A DNA stretch of 64,000 nt. Source: Nonlabens sp. MB-3u-79 (GTDB taxonomy: Bacteria; Bacteroidota; Bacteroidia; Flavobacteriales; Flavobacteriaceae). The position numbers and the translations under genes were made by a program. The DNA lies in NCBI RefSeq assembly GCF_002831625.1, contig NZ_CP025116.1:1750501-1814500 (forward strand), read 5' to 3'. The notes below the pieces were generated by a model. The model was not told where the DNA came from, did not search any database, and saw only the letters and a list, made by a program, of their open reading frames with translations. Of the stretch, positions 8,302 to 15,163 are shown one piece after another (within the stretch, counting starts at the first letter, position 1; every line of letters begins with the position of its first letter).

Positions 8302-9459
8302 TTATTTATTCCAAGAGTTTAATATTAAATCTATTATATTTTTTAACTCTGGTAATTCTAATGCAGCGTTATCATTCGTGATAATTTTGTTTTTGTAAAG
8401 GTCTCTAAAGTTTTTTTGTATCGTTTTTTTATCTTTTACTTCTCCTTGGTATTGTCCAAGTTTGTCATCGTAACCTTTCCATTGTACAGGATAAAAACTT
8501 GTTTCCGATGCTAGAGACTTCTCTCCTAAATACATTTCAATGCTACATCCTAAACCGTTAATATTCATTAGACTTAACCCATTAGGACCTTGTGTTGGGT
8601 AATTAACAGCTAAACTATTATGAGGGTATGTAAAAATTTTTATGTTTTCTGGAAGCTTTGTTCTTTTTAGATTATTAATTTCTTTTATTCCCGCAGTATC
8701 ATTATCAAAAAGAGCAATTATTTTGTTTTTTACTCCTGACCCAACAAAAGCTTTTACAGTTTGAACCAACCGTGAAGCGTTAGATTCATAATTTGAATTT
8801 TCAAAATCCATAAAATGATACCGTAAATTTAAAAAAGGATAAAATAAATTAATGCCTTTTTTTATGAATTCAGTATCGGTTTTACCTTCGGTTAAAATTA
8901 TGATTTTTTGAAAATCAAGTTCTTTTTCAGGATTATTCGTTATCCATCCAGCTTCTATAATAAAGGTTAAATCGTAGACTATTTCTATATCCTCATCTAT
9001 TGAATCAAAAATAGACCATAGCAGACATTCTAGTTTTTGGTTTGGTATTCCGAAGTTATTTGAGGTAATGAATTCTTGAAAATTTAATGAAAAGTAATCA
9101 TCACAATCTCCGTAATTTTTAATTCCTTTATTGATGGAAGTTTCTATTATTTTTTGGTAATTCTTAAAAGAAATTTCGCTTTCATTATTAAAAATCACTT
9201 CGTATTCGTCTTTATATTTTTTCAGAGCGATATTAAAATCATTCTTTGTTTTTGATAAATTATTACCATAAATCTCTAATTTCTTTTTACATATTCCAGC
9301 TGTTGAGATGAACTTTTTTGATATATAATCATCTCCATCAAATTGCTTTACTAAAAAATCTGACTCATCAAATATTAAGTTTATGACTTCACTTTGATAA
9401 TCATTTTTAATCTCAAAAATGTCATAACCATTAACTTTTAATTTGCAATATGTTCCCAT
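8302..9459 (-). CDS. HEPN/Toprim-associated protein
   Basis: 385 residues. The start MGTYCKLKVNGYDIF matches the N-terminal module of the family NCBI calls HEPN/Toprim-associated. A Toprim domain follows at about 184-300: the acidic signature ILTEGKTD (E191) and ALFDNDTAG (D252, D254), the residues that bind Mg2+ in OLD-family nucleases, topoisomerases and DnaG. No ABC-type ATPase is present, so this is not an OLD nuclease. It is the first gene of a two-gene cassette with the HNH nuclease downstream. Two potential nucleases in one mobile unit is a composition I do not recognise as a named defence system. The HEPN assignment is less certain than Toprim because I cannot see a clear RxxxxH motif. 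Confidence 0.65.
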   Translation of the reverse strand: MGTYCKLKVNGYDIFEIKNDYQSEVINLIFDESDFLVKQFDGDDYISKKFISTAGICKKKLEIYGNNLSKTKNDFNIALKKYKDEYEVIFNNESEISFKNYQKIIETSINKGIKNYGDCDDYFSLNFQEFITSNNFGIPNQKLECLLWSIFDSIDEDIEIVYDLTFIIEAGWITNNPEKELDFQKIIILTEGKTDTEFIKKGINLFYPFLNLRYHFMDFENSNYESNASRLVQTVKAFVGSGVKNKIIALFDNDTAGIKEINNLKRTKLPENIKIFTYPHNSLAVNYPTQGPNGLSLMNINGLGCSIEMYLGEKSLASETSFYPVQWKGYDDKLGQYQGEVKDKKTIQKNFRDLYKNKIITNDNAALELPELKNIIDLILNSWNK

Positions 9460-9488
9460 TAATTTTTAAAGTTCAGATTATTTTCAAA

Positions 9489-9540
9489 TGCACTATAACA
9501 AAGGTATAAACGCCGTTTTTCCCATGGCGTTTATACAATT
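9489..9540 (-). repeat. Compact attC-like junction with an 11-bp perfect hairpin
   Basis: GTATAAACGCC (9504-9514) and GGCGTTTATAC (9526-9536) are exact reverse complements around an 11-base loop. The adjoining TGCACTATAAC at 9489-9499 resembles the cassette-start half of the other junctions (TATACctttGTTATAGTGC in coding direction). It could alternatively be a plain terminator for the secreted-protein gene, though no T-run follows. Confidence 0.4.
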
Positions 9541-9611
9541 CATTTAAACTTAAAAAAAAAGTGGTTTGATATGATTCTTTCTGTAGAGAATATAGAAGAG
9601 TATTGAGATTT

Positions 9612-10088
9612 TTAATTCTCTCTAATTATATTTGCGTGTGCTCTAATTTTTTCAGGTTTTTTAATTATTATATCAAACACATACATCTTTATTCCTTTTA
9701 AATTACTTGTCTTAACTTGCTCCCATTCTTCATCAGTTAATCTTAACCAGGCATTATGATCAAAGGTATTTGATCTTGTATTTAAACGATAGTCAACTTT
9801 TTGTTTAGGCTTCTCTATTTTACTCCCATCTTCAAAGTATAACGTGACTCCAGTTCCTGTAAAAATACTTGAACTGCTTTGCTCAATGCACATATAATAA
9901 GTGCCAGAAGTAGTTTTCCTAAATTGAACTTGTTTATTATAACCTTTGGGTATTACGTAATCTATATCACCAGATAATTCATTAACTGTTACTTCTAGTT
10001 GTTTTCTATACTTACTTAATTTTAAATCTGTTTGTGCATTGGAAATCAATACTGTGAACATTAATCCGATAACTAAAATACTTTTCAT
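9612..10088 (-). CDS. Small exported protein of unknown function
   Basis: 158 residues. A signal peptide is obvious (MKSILVIGLMFTVLISNAQT; cleavage probably after SNA, residue 18). The mature protein has no further membrane segment, looks beta-rich, and contains one cysteine, near residue 68. The C-terminal half has a WLRLTDEEWEQVKTSNLKG segment. I do not recognise the family. It sits as a cassette between a trypsin-like protease gene and the HEPN/Toprim gene but does not resemble either's partner. Start chosen at the ATG with the signal peptide. The gene's upstream junction carries CATACAAC at 10193. Confidence 0.6.
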   Translation of the reverse strand: MKSILVIGLMFTVLISNAQTDLKLSKYRKQLEVTVNELSGDIDYVIPKGYNKQVQFRKTTSGTYYMCIEQSSSSIFTGTGVTLYFEDGSKIEKPKQKVDYRLNTRSNTFDHNAWLRLTDEEWEQVKTSNLKGIKMYVFDIIIKKPEKIRAHANIIREN

Positions 10089-10192
10089 TTATATATTATT
10101 TAGATTATTCATTTACTTTTCTAAGTTAATAAAAAATAAAATTAAAAAACTACAAATTGCAATTATCATCATTAAACCTATTGTTAACCTTA

Positions 10193-10329
10193 CATACAAC
10201 GTGTTTGTATGCAGTTTCTTGCTTGTCTTAAACACCTAATTTAGTAAATATAAACCGAATAGAAAATCTGGTAAGATTTTTTTGAAAAGGCGAGCACTAG
10301 CAATAAATTATATACGGTGTTGTGTACAG
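10193..10329 (-). repeat. attC-like cassette junction with compensatory hairpin
   Basis: Plus-strand ends CATACAACGTG and GGTGTTGTGTACAG. The central hairpin is AAAATCT, loop GGTA, AGATTTT, where the other copies have GAAAATCC/GGATTTTC: the C-G pair has become T-A on both sides, a compensatory change. Shared blocks include CACCTAATTTAGTAAATA and GCGAGCACTAGCAATAAATT. Confidence 0.7.
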
Positions 10330-10332
10330 TTT

Positions 10333-11157
10333 TTATCCTTTTACAGTTCTAATTTTTAACTCTTCCAATTTTATTAATGCGTCAACTACAATTTGAATTT
10401 TGTTCCCAATCAAACAAAAGTACTTTCCTTTCTTGAATTCCGTCATAATTCCGATTAGGCGATATTCAACTTTGTGTTTTCCATTTTCCATATATGTAAA
10501 CATTAACCATAGTCCGCAACCACTAATTCCGTGAAATTTATCATTAATTTTAGATTTGTCTCCAGAATCCAAATCTTTACCTTTTCCCTCCATTTTTAAT
10601 ATGTAGAAGTGCTTTGGGTCAAAGTCATAATATTTATAGACTTTTTCTTTACTTGGTGAAGTAAGGTAAATCGTAGCTCCAGTTTCTAAAAGTCCGTTTT
10701 CTCTTTTCACGTTAACAGCAGGAAATCCGACAACCGCATAATGTGGAGCGTCAAGCATTTTATCGTGCTTTCTAAATTTTGAAATTGGGAGGAAAAAATA
10801 TGGTTTTGATAGTGCAGGTAACATTTCTTCGTCGATTCGTATAATCGCAACATCTATTCCCTTACTTTTTTCGATTTCAGTCATCCAAATTTGACCAATT
10901 ACATTGATAAATTTTTTATGGTCAACTTTTATAAATAGATTTTCTCCATCTTTTTCAAGATATTCAGCTACGTGAGATGCAGTAAGGATAAAATGCTTTT
11001 TCTTTGATTTAACAAAAACGCCAGAACCAAAAGGTTCTAATCCTTTTTTCCCTTTTTTAAAGAACTGGCACGTGTGTCGAACGATTTCTGTTCCACAAAC
11101 CTCATTGATTTTTTGGTCAAAAATCCAAATATCTTCTTTGTCAGTTATCTCGTTCAT
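10333..11157 (-). CDS. Trypsin-like serine protease, cytoplasmic
   Basis: 274 residues with no signal peptide. The chymotrypsin-fold triad is visible: H62 in LTASHVAEYL, D102 in KGIDVAIIRID, and S212 in HGISGCGLW, with a following GIM strand of the substrate pocket region. Cytoplasmic trypsin-like proteases are found in several defence systems as the effector or as activator of a second protein. Its ATG lies in the shortened junction 11161-11181, 25 bp after the PIN-domain gene, so the two may now be an operon. The cassette boundary between them appears lost by deletion. Specificity and target are unknown. Confidence 0.75.
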   Translation of the reverse strand: MNEITDKEDIWIFDQKINEVCGTEIVRHTCQFFKKGKKGLEPFGSGVFVKSKKKHFILTASHVAEYLEKDGENLFIKVDHKKFINVIGQIWMTEIEKSKGIDVAIIRIDEEMLPALSKPYFFLPISKFRKHDKMLDAPHYAVVGFPAVNVKRENGLLETGATIYLTSPSKEKVYKYYDFDPKHFYILKMEGKGKDLDSGDKSKINDKFHGISGCGLWLMFTYMENGKHKVEYRLIGIMTEFKKGKYFCLIGNKIQIVVDALIKLEELKIRTVKG

Positions 11158-11160
11158 TAA

Positions 11161-11181
11161 TTATACATGTTGTTAGGTGTA
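11161..11181 (-). repeat. Truncated attC-like half-site
   Basis: Coding direction TACACCTAACAACATGTATAA: the left arm of an attC-like site only. GTTAGGTGTA (11172-11181, plus) is an exact 10-bp reverse complement of TACACCTAAC at 12284-12293, the start of the PIN cassette. The rest of the site has been lost and the protease gene begins at once. Confidence 0.55.
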
Positions 11182-11182
11182 G

Positions 11183-12271
11183 TTATTTCGTCTCTAATGA
11201 ATTTATAACTATGTCGGTAATATTTTCATCATCAACAATAAAATTAAACGATATATTAAAATGAATTCGTCTAATTGTATTTAAAAATGTGTTTTCATCA
11301 TTACTTTCAATATCATAAAATTTTGTGTCGAATAAATTCTTATTGTTTTTGTAAACAATTGTTGGAATAGTTAATCTTAAATCGACTTTTCGCAAATTGA
11401 AATATAGTTCCGCAAAAAAATCATTATCATTTATAATTGACCATTTCATTAAATCAGGGTCTTCAATCCCTTCAATAATTACTATCTCAAAGTCAATTAG
11501 ATAATTGATATTAGTCAATTCTCCAACACTATTTTTCAATAATTGTTGAAACCAATTCGATGTTTGTGAATTGATGTGATATTCTAATTCCTGTTCTATT
11601 AGTTTTTCATTGGGGTAAATAAACTCCTCCATAATTTGGTGAGAGGAATATTTGTTTTGTTTCATATCAACCTCTTTGTCAATGAAGTCTCTAATTGAAT
11701 TATAAATTCTAAAATTATTTTTTAATCCAAATTTTGACACATCTTCAAGTAAGTCTTGATGTAAGTTTTGATTTTTACCGTCAAAAAAATCTTTCGAGTT
11801 ATTATTGATGAACAAAACATCTTCGTAAGGACAATTATTTTTTAAATATTCCAAGAAAGAAAGCCATATCAGAGTGTCTCTATATCCTTTGTCTTGATCC
11901 TGAAAAGGTTTTACTTTTTTTATGGCTCTTTCGACAATTTTGGTATTTTCTATAGAGTTGTAAGGAATGAATTTTACATTTTGTGTTTTTTCAGATATTA
12001 TATCTCTAATAGAATATTTGTAATCCAATTTTTTAAAATCGAATGAAGGTTCAATTTTCAATAATGATTTTGAACGTTTGATACTGTCTTTAAATGACTT
12101 CTTTAAAGTTTCTAATTCTTTATTGAACTTATTTTCAATTTCATCGCATACTAAATCGGATACAATCAATTCAGAATTTGTGTTTTCAAGAAAATTTATC
12201 AAGTACTTAAAATTAGCGTTTTCAAAATGCCAATTGTTATAAAGTATATTAGTATCTATAAATACAACCAT
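11183..12271 (-). CDS. PIN-domain nuclease, DUF4935-like
   Basis: 362 residues from the ATG at 12271. Acidic PIN residues are visible: D6 in FIDTN, E near residue 45 in VCDEIENKF, D in GYRDTLIWLS near 130 and the LFINNNSKDF strand, giving the metal-binding cluster of PIN ribonucleases; the long C-terminal part (about 160 residues) is typical of DUF4935/PIN_16-like proteins. The reading frame extends upstream to 12328, but those 19 codons translate the attC-like junction, so I exclude them. No small antitoxin gene is adjacent, unlike VapC toxins. Probably cleaves RNA; a defence role is inferred from the array and from coupling to the protease gene. Confidence 0.75.
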   Translation of the reverse strand: MVVFIDTNILYNNWHFENANFKYLINFLENTNSELIVSDLVCDEIENKFNKELETLKKSFKDSIKRSKSLLKIEPSFDFKKLDYKYSIRDIISEKTQNVKFIPYNSIENTKIVERAIKKVKPFQDQDKGYRDTLIWLSFLEYLKNNCPYEDVLFINNNSKDFFDGKNQNLHQDLLEDVSKFGLKNNFRIYNSIRDFIDKEVDMKQNKYSSHQIMEEFIYPNEKLIEQELEYHINSQTSNWFQQLLKNSVGELTNINYLIDFEIVIIEGIEDPDLMKWSIINDNDFFAELYFNLRKVDLRLTIPTIVYKNNKNLFDTKFYDIESNDENTFLNTIRRIHFNISFNFIVDDENITDIVINSLETK

Positions 12272-12284
12272 TGTTTTTTTAATT

Positions 12285-12421
12285 ACACCTAACGGTTTTG
12301 TGTATGATTTCGTAGCATGTTTCAGCAACTAATTTAGCAAATACAAACCAAATAGAAAATCAGCGAGGATTTTCGTAAGTAAGCTTGCACTAGCAATGAA
12401 TTATATATGGTGTTATGTGCC
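12285..12421 (-). repeat. attC-like cassette junction, best-preserved full site
   Basis: 137 bp. Plus-strand ends are ACACCTAACGGTTTTGTGTATG and ATATATGGTGTTATGTGCC. GTTAGGT in coding direction fits the integron core consensus GTTRRRY exactly. The interior has GAAAATCAGCGAGGATTTTC (7-bp stem) flanked by CTAATTTAGCAAATA and GCACTAGCAATGAATTA. In outer parts TGTATGATTTCGTAGC pairs imperfectly with GCTAGTGC-side sequence, giving a long foldable site. Confidence 0.75.
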
Positions 12422-12434
12422 GTTTTTTAAATGA

Positions 12435-12986
12435 TCAATCTTCAATAAGCATAACCCAAACAGAATGTTTTTCAACAATTTTAATTCGACCATCCTTTAG
12501 TAATAATTTCAAAGTGCCTAATCTATTATGACCTTCAATTAATTGATATTTACCATTCATTTCAGAATTATCTGGTTTTTCATTGATGAATGAAGCTACA
12601 TCAATTATTATTGGTGGTATTTCCCATGTTCCATTGTCTTCCCAAAATTTTCTGTGCCAAAGTGCAAATTTATTTATCGGATATTCATTGACCATTTTTT
12701 TGTTATCATCTATAATACTTAAATCGTTGAAAAATGAGGTTTTTACTTCAATCAAATCGAATTTAACTTTTGATAGGTCAATCCAAGAATAGTTTTTAAT
12801 TGAGTTTTGATCATTATAAAGAGGGAATATCCATTGATGAATTACTTCTTTTGGAATATGAGAATAATTTAATTTTTCAATTCTTTCATAGTAACTGTCG
12901 TAAGTTTCTAAATTTTCGTTGACTTTAGGTTCTAAATCCTTCCATGATTTATGACTTAAGATTTGATTCTTTATGGGGGTGTTCAT
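12435..12986 (-). CDS. ParB-like fold protein, hypothetical
   Basis: 183 residues. The C-terminal part has PPIIIDV followed by YQLIEGHNRLGTLKLLL, which matches the ParB/sulfiredoxin-fold signature in which a G-H-x-R motif binds nucleotide. ParB-fold proteins include partition CTPases, nucleases and defence-associated members; which applies here cannot be decided. The N-terminal 70 residues are unlike ParB. No helix-turn-helix is apparent. It is the first cassette of the array, nearest to tmRNA, the position usually transcribed most strongly in integrons. Confidence 0.5.
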   Translation of the reverse strand: MNTPIKNQILSHKSWKDLEPKVNENLETYDSYYERIEKLNYSHIPKEVIHQWIFPLYNDQNSIKNYSWIDLSKVKFDLIEVKTSFFNDLSIIDDNKKMVNEYPINKFALWHRKFWEDNGTWEIPPIIIDVASFINEKPDNSEMNGKYQLIEGHNRLGTLKLLLKDGRIKIVEKHSVWVMLIED

Positions 12987-13295
12987 TATGGCATATAAAT
13001 GGTTATATCAGCTCAAAATAACTTTTATACAGAAATAATACTAGGATAAACTCTTATTTAAGATGCGTTGAATATTTAGCTTCTACCGAATAGATGAGTT
13101 CTTTGTGGAGGTAGAATATAACAATACCGAAAATAAAATAGTGGGTTTACTATTTTTTAACGCAAGTTGCTTAGTGAATAGGAATATTACTATTTAAGGA
13201 ATCAATAAATCAATACAAGATTATAATGGCTTTCATAAAAGTAAAATTTAATTAAAAACATCAAGATTTTCCGATAGTTGACTAAATGTTGACTT
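12987..13295. other. Non-coding stretch between cassette array and tmRNA
   Basis: About 310 bp with no gene. GGCATATAAAT at 12990-13000 resembles GGCACATAAC, the reverse complement of the first cassette's end (8 of 10), so the array boundary is probably here. GTTGACTAAATGTTGACTTA at 13277-13296 is a short direct repeat. No integrase gene or recognisable remnant is present. Confidence 0.5.
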
Positions 13296-13337
13296 AAAAA
13301 AACCCCAACAAATTGAATAACAATAAGTTGAGGTGTT
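13296..13337 (-). terminator. Rho-independent terminator of tmRNA
   Basis: In minus direction AACACCTCAAC, an 18-base AT-rich loop, then GTTGGGGTTTTTTT: an 8-bp stem with one G-T pair ending in a T-run, directly after the tmRNA 3' end. Confidence 0.75.
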
Positions 13338-13343
13338 TAAAAG

Positions 13344-13739
13344 TGGAGTCGGAGAGAATCGAACTCTCGTCCAAACGAGCGGTTTAACGGCCTTCTACAT
13401 GTTTAGTTTCCATTTGATTTCAGTCGTTACACCGGTCAGAAACTACCAAAGCAACGCTTGTCTCCAATTGAGTTTCTCCTCAACATCAAAGCCCTGTTGA
13501 GAATAGATTTACTTTTACGAAATCTCAAAATCAGCCGCCGTAAATCAAGGCTTCTGAGAGATTTCCTGCTTGTCTACCTAGTAGACCGAGGCACTATCCT
13601 ACTGTGATTCGGATTATGCAGCTAGGGCGTAGTTATTCTCGCCGTTTAAAAAAGTTGAAAAATGAGATTTAAGAGCTGTTTCCCAGCGCTCTACATGCTT
13701 ACAATTAACTCGATCTCGCTGTCAAAACCAGTCGACCCC
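13344..13739 (-). ncRNA. ssrA: tmRNA
   Basis: Minus-strand RNA beginning GGGGTCGACTGG and ending GAGTTCGATTCTCTCCGACTCCA, with GGGGUCG pairing to CGACUCC as acceptor stem and a T-arm GGTTCGA-type loop. The terminal CCA is not encoded. The tag frame at 13643-13614 reads GGC GAG AAT AAC TAC GCC CTA GCT GCA TAA, that is GENNYALAA, the type found in Bacteroidota. tmRNA rescues stalled ribosomes by trans-translation with SmpB and marks the product for proteolysis. Its 3' region is a frequent integration site for islands, and here the cassette array lies just beyond it. Confidence 0.95.
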
Positions 13740-13858
13740 AGTTGTTTTTTTGATAAAATCAAAAAAAATCCAAATTCCAATTCACAATCATTGAAAAATG
13801 GATGACAAATATAACCATCTGCCATAGAAATTACCGTAAAAAATATGCCAAAAGAAAT

Positions 13859-14017
13859 TTATCTCTTTAAAGTAATCGGCCCCTTATAGAATGTGCCACT
13901 AGGTTGCTCCACCATCAACCAATAATCAGAAGAGGGTGCCGCAATCCCATTGAAAGTGCCATCCCAACCTAGTCCCTGAGGAACCATAAAGTCCATCAGC
14001 TTTTTATAGCGATCCTA
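13859..14017 (-). pseudogene. Remnant of a type IX secretion type-B sorting domain
   Basis: Minus-strand translation gives DRYKKLMDFMVPQGLGWDG, then about 35 residues including APSSDYW and ending ITLKR stop, clearly related to the C-terminal domain of the secreted protein at 16431-20108 (GWDGTYNG...SSDYW...FALKR). A TAG stands directly before DRY, and no open frame of a secreted protein lies upstream, so this is the decayed tail of a gene for an exported or gliding-related protein, probably cut by rearrangement near ssrA. Confidence 0.75.
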
Positions 14018-14142
14018 AAAGCTACTGCGCCGTCCGGTGTCTTTTTTGGAGTTGAAAAATGGCCAGTAGTCCTTAAAAGCATCAGTAGGTCAGTGAAACA
14101 GATTGCTCTGCTTAGTAGGGTGGTTCTTAGCTCCCTTGATGC

Positions 14143-15042
14143 TTATACCGAACTGGCTTTTGCAACATTAGCCTTAGGTAAAGATGCGGTGCTGCCTTTA
14201 GTAAGGTATCTTTTTAAAACGCCTCCACGCACTTTATGGACGTCAAATTCAATAATAAAAGCTTTTGGATCCAATTCCTCCACCAGTTTTAATGTCTTAT
14301 TGATATCGATGCGATTGACCACCGTTTGAATAATACGTACTTTTTCACTCTTGCCACTACTTCCATAACCACTTGCGCCTTTGTAAATAGTCATTCCCAC
14401 TCCTAATTGTTGTGCAATACCTTCTTCAATAACTTCAGATTTATGAGAGACTATAGTAAGACCTATAAAATTTTCCAGTCCCTGAATAAATAAATCAATC
14501 ACTTTGGCAGTAACTATATAAGCAAGAATAGAATACATCGCTACTTCCATAGACATGACATAAGCCGTAATAGCAAATAGCACGACGTTAAAAATCAGTA
14601 TGGTTTTGCCAATACTAATACCGTATTTATTAAAAATAAATAAGCCTAACAATTCAGAGCCGTCTAATACAGCGCCGTTGCGTATACTGATTCCTATTCC
14701 AGCCCCTAAAAACACCCCACCAAAAATGGCGATCAGCAACTTATCCTCTGTAATCGTGCTGAAGGTTTCTAGATTTATAGAGAGTGCGAGCAAAGCAATC
14801 GCAATCATTGACTTGATCACTATTCTTTTGGAAACAGTAAAAGCTCCTACTAGTATAAATGGAATGCTGATGAGAATCAGTAAGATAGAAATGTTCCAGC
14901 CGGTTTGCTGACTCAATAAAATCGCAATCCCTGTCACACCGCCATCTAGAAAATTATTAGGCAATAAGAAGGCTTTTAAACCTACACTGGCTAATAGAAT
15001 TCCTATGGCTATTTGACCATACTCTTTGACATAAGTGCGCAT
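14143..15042 (-). CDS. YitT family membrane protein
   Basis: 299 residues. The first 200 contain five or six membrane helices with the family pattern FLLPNNFLDGGVTGIAILLS and RNGAVLDGSELLGL; the soluble C-terminal domain (about 220-285) matches DUF2179, with the GASGYGSSGKSEKVRIIQTVV and FIIEFDVHKVRGG segments. YitT-type proteins are integral membrane proteins, possibly transporters, with no settled substrate; the C-terminal domain may bind a ligand. It is a single gene with no operon partner, convergent with nothing close. Confidence 0.85.
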   Translation of the reverse strand: MRTYVKEYGQIAIGILLASVGLKAFLLPNNFLDGGVTGIAILLSQQTGWNISILLILISIPFILVGAFTVSKRIVIKSMIAIALLALSINLETFSTITEDKLLIAIFGGVFLGAGIGISIRNGAVLDGSELLGLFIFNKYGISIGKTILIFNVVLFAITAYVMSMEVAMYSILAYIVTAKVIDLFIQGLENFIGLTIVSHKSEVIEEGIAQQLGVGMTIYKGASGYGSSGKSEKVRIIQTVVNRIDINKTLKLVEELDPKAFIIEFDVHKVRGGVLKRYLTKGSTASLPKANVAKASSV

Positions 15043-15163
15043 ATGAATTGTTTATAATCAAATGTAATAGTATTACTATTATTAAATAATCGTTTAACTA
15101 TTGATTAACTAAAGGTTTATTCTCCAGCTCTATTTCCTTATATTGCTGCTTTAAATAGTAGCT

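Noticed and set aside
10039..10239. 66-codon plus-strand frame
   Set aside because: Antisense to a signal-peptide gene and to a junction site; isoleucine/lysine-rich by base composition.
12272..12328. N-terminal extension of the PIN protein
   Set aside because: Those codons translate the junction site and the family begins MVVFIDTN.
1..13000. Prophage or conjugative element
   Set aside because: No structural, packaging, transfer or replication gene is visible; single-orientation cassettes with inverted ends fit an integron-like array better.
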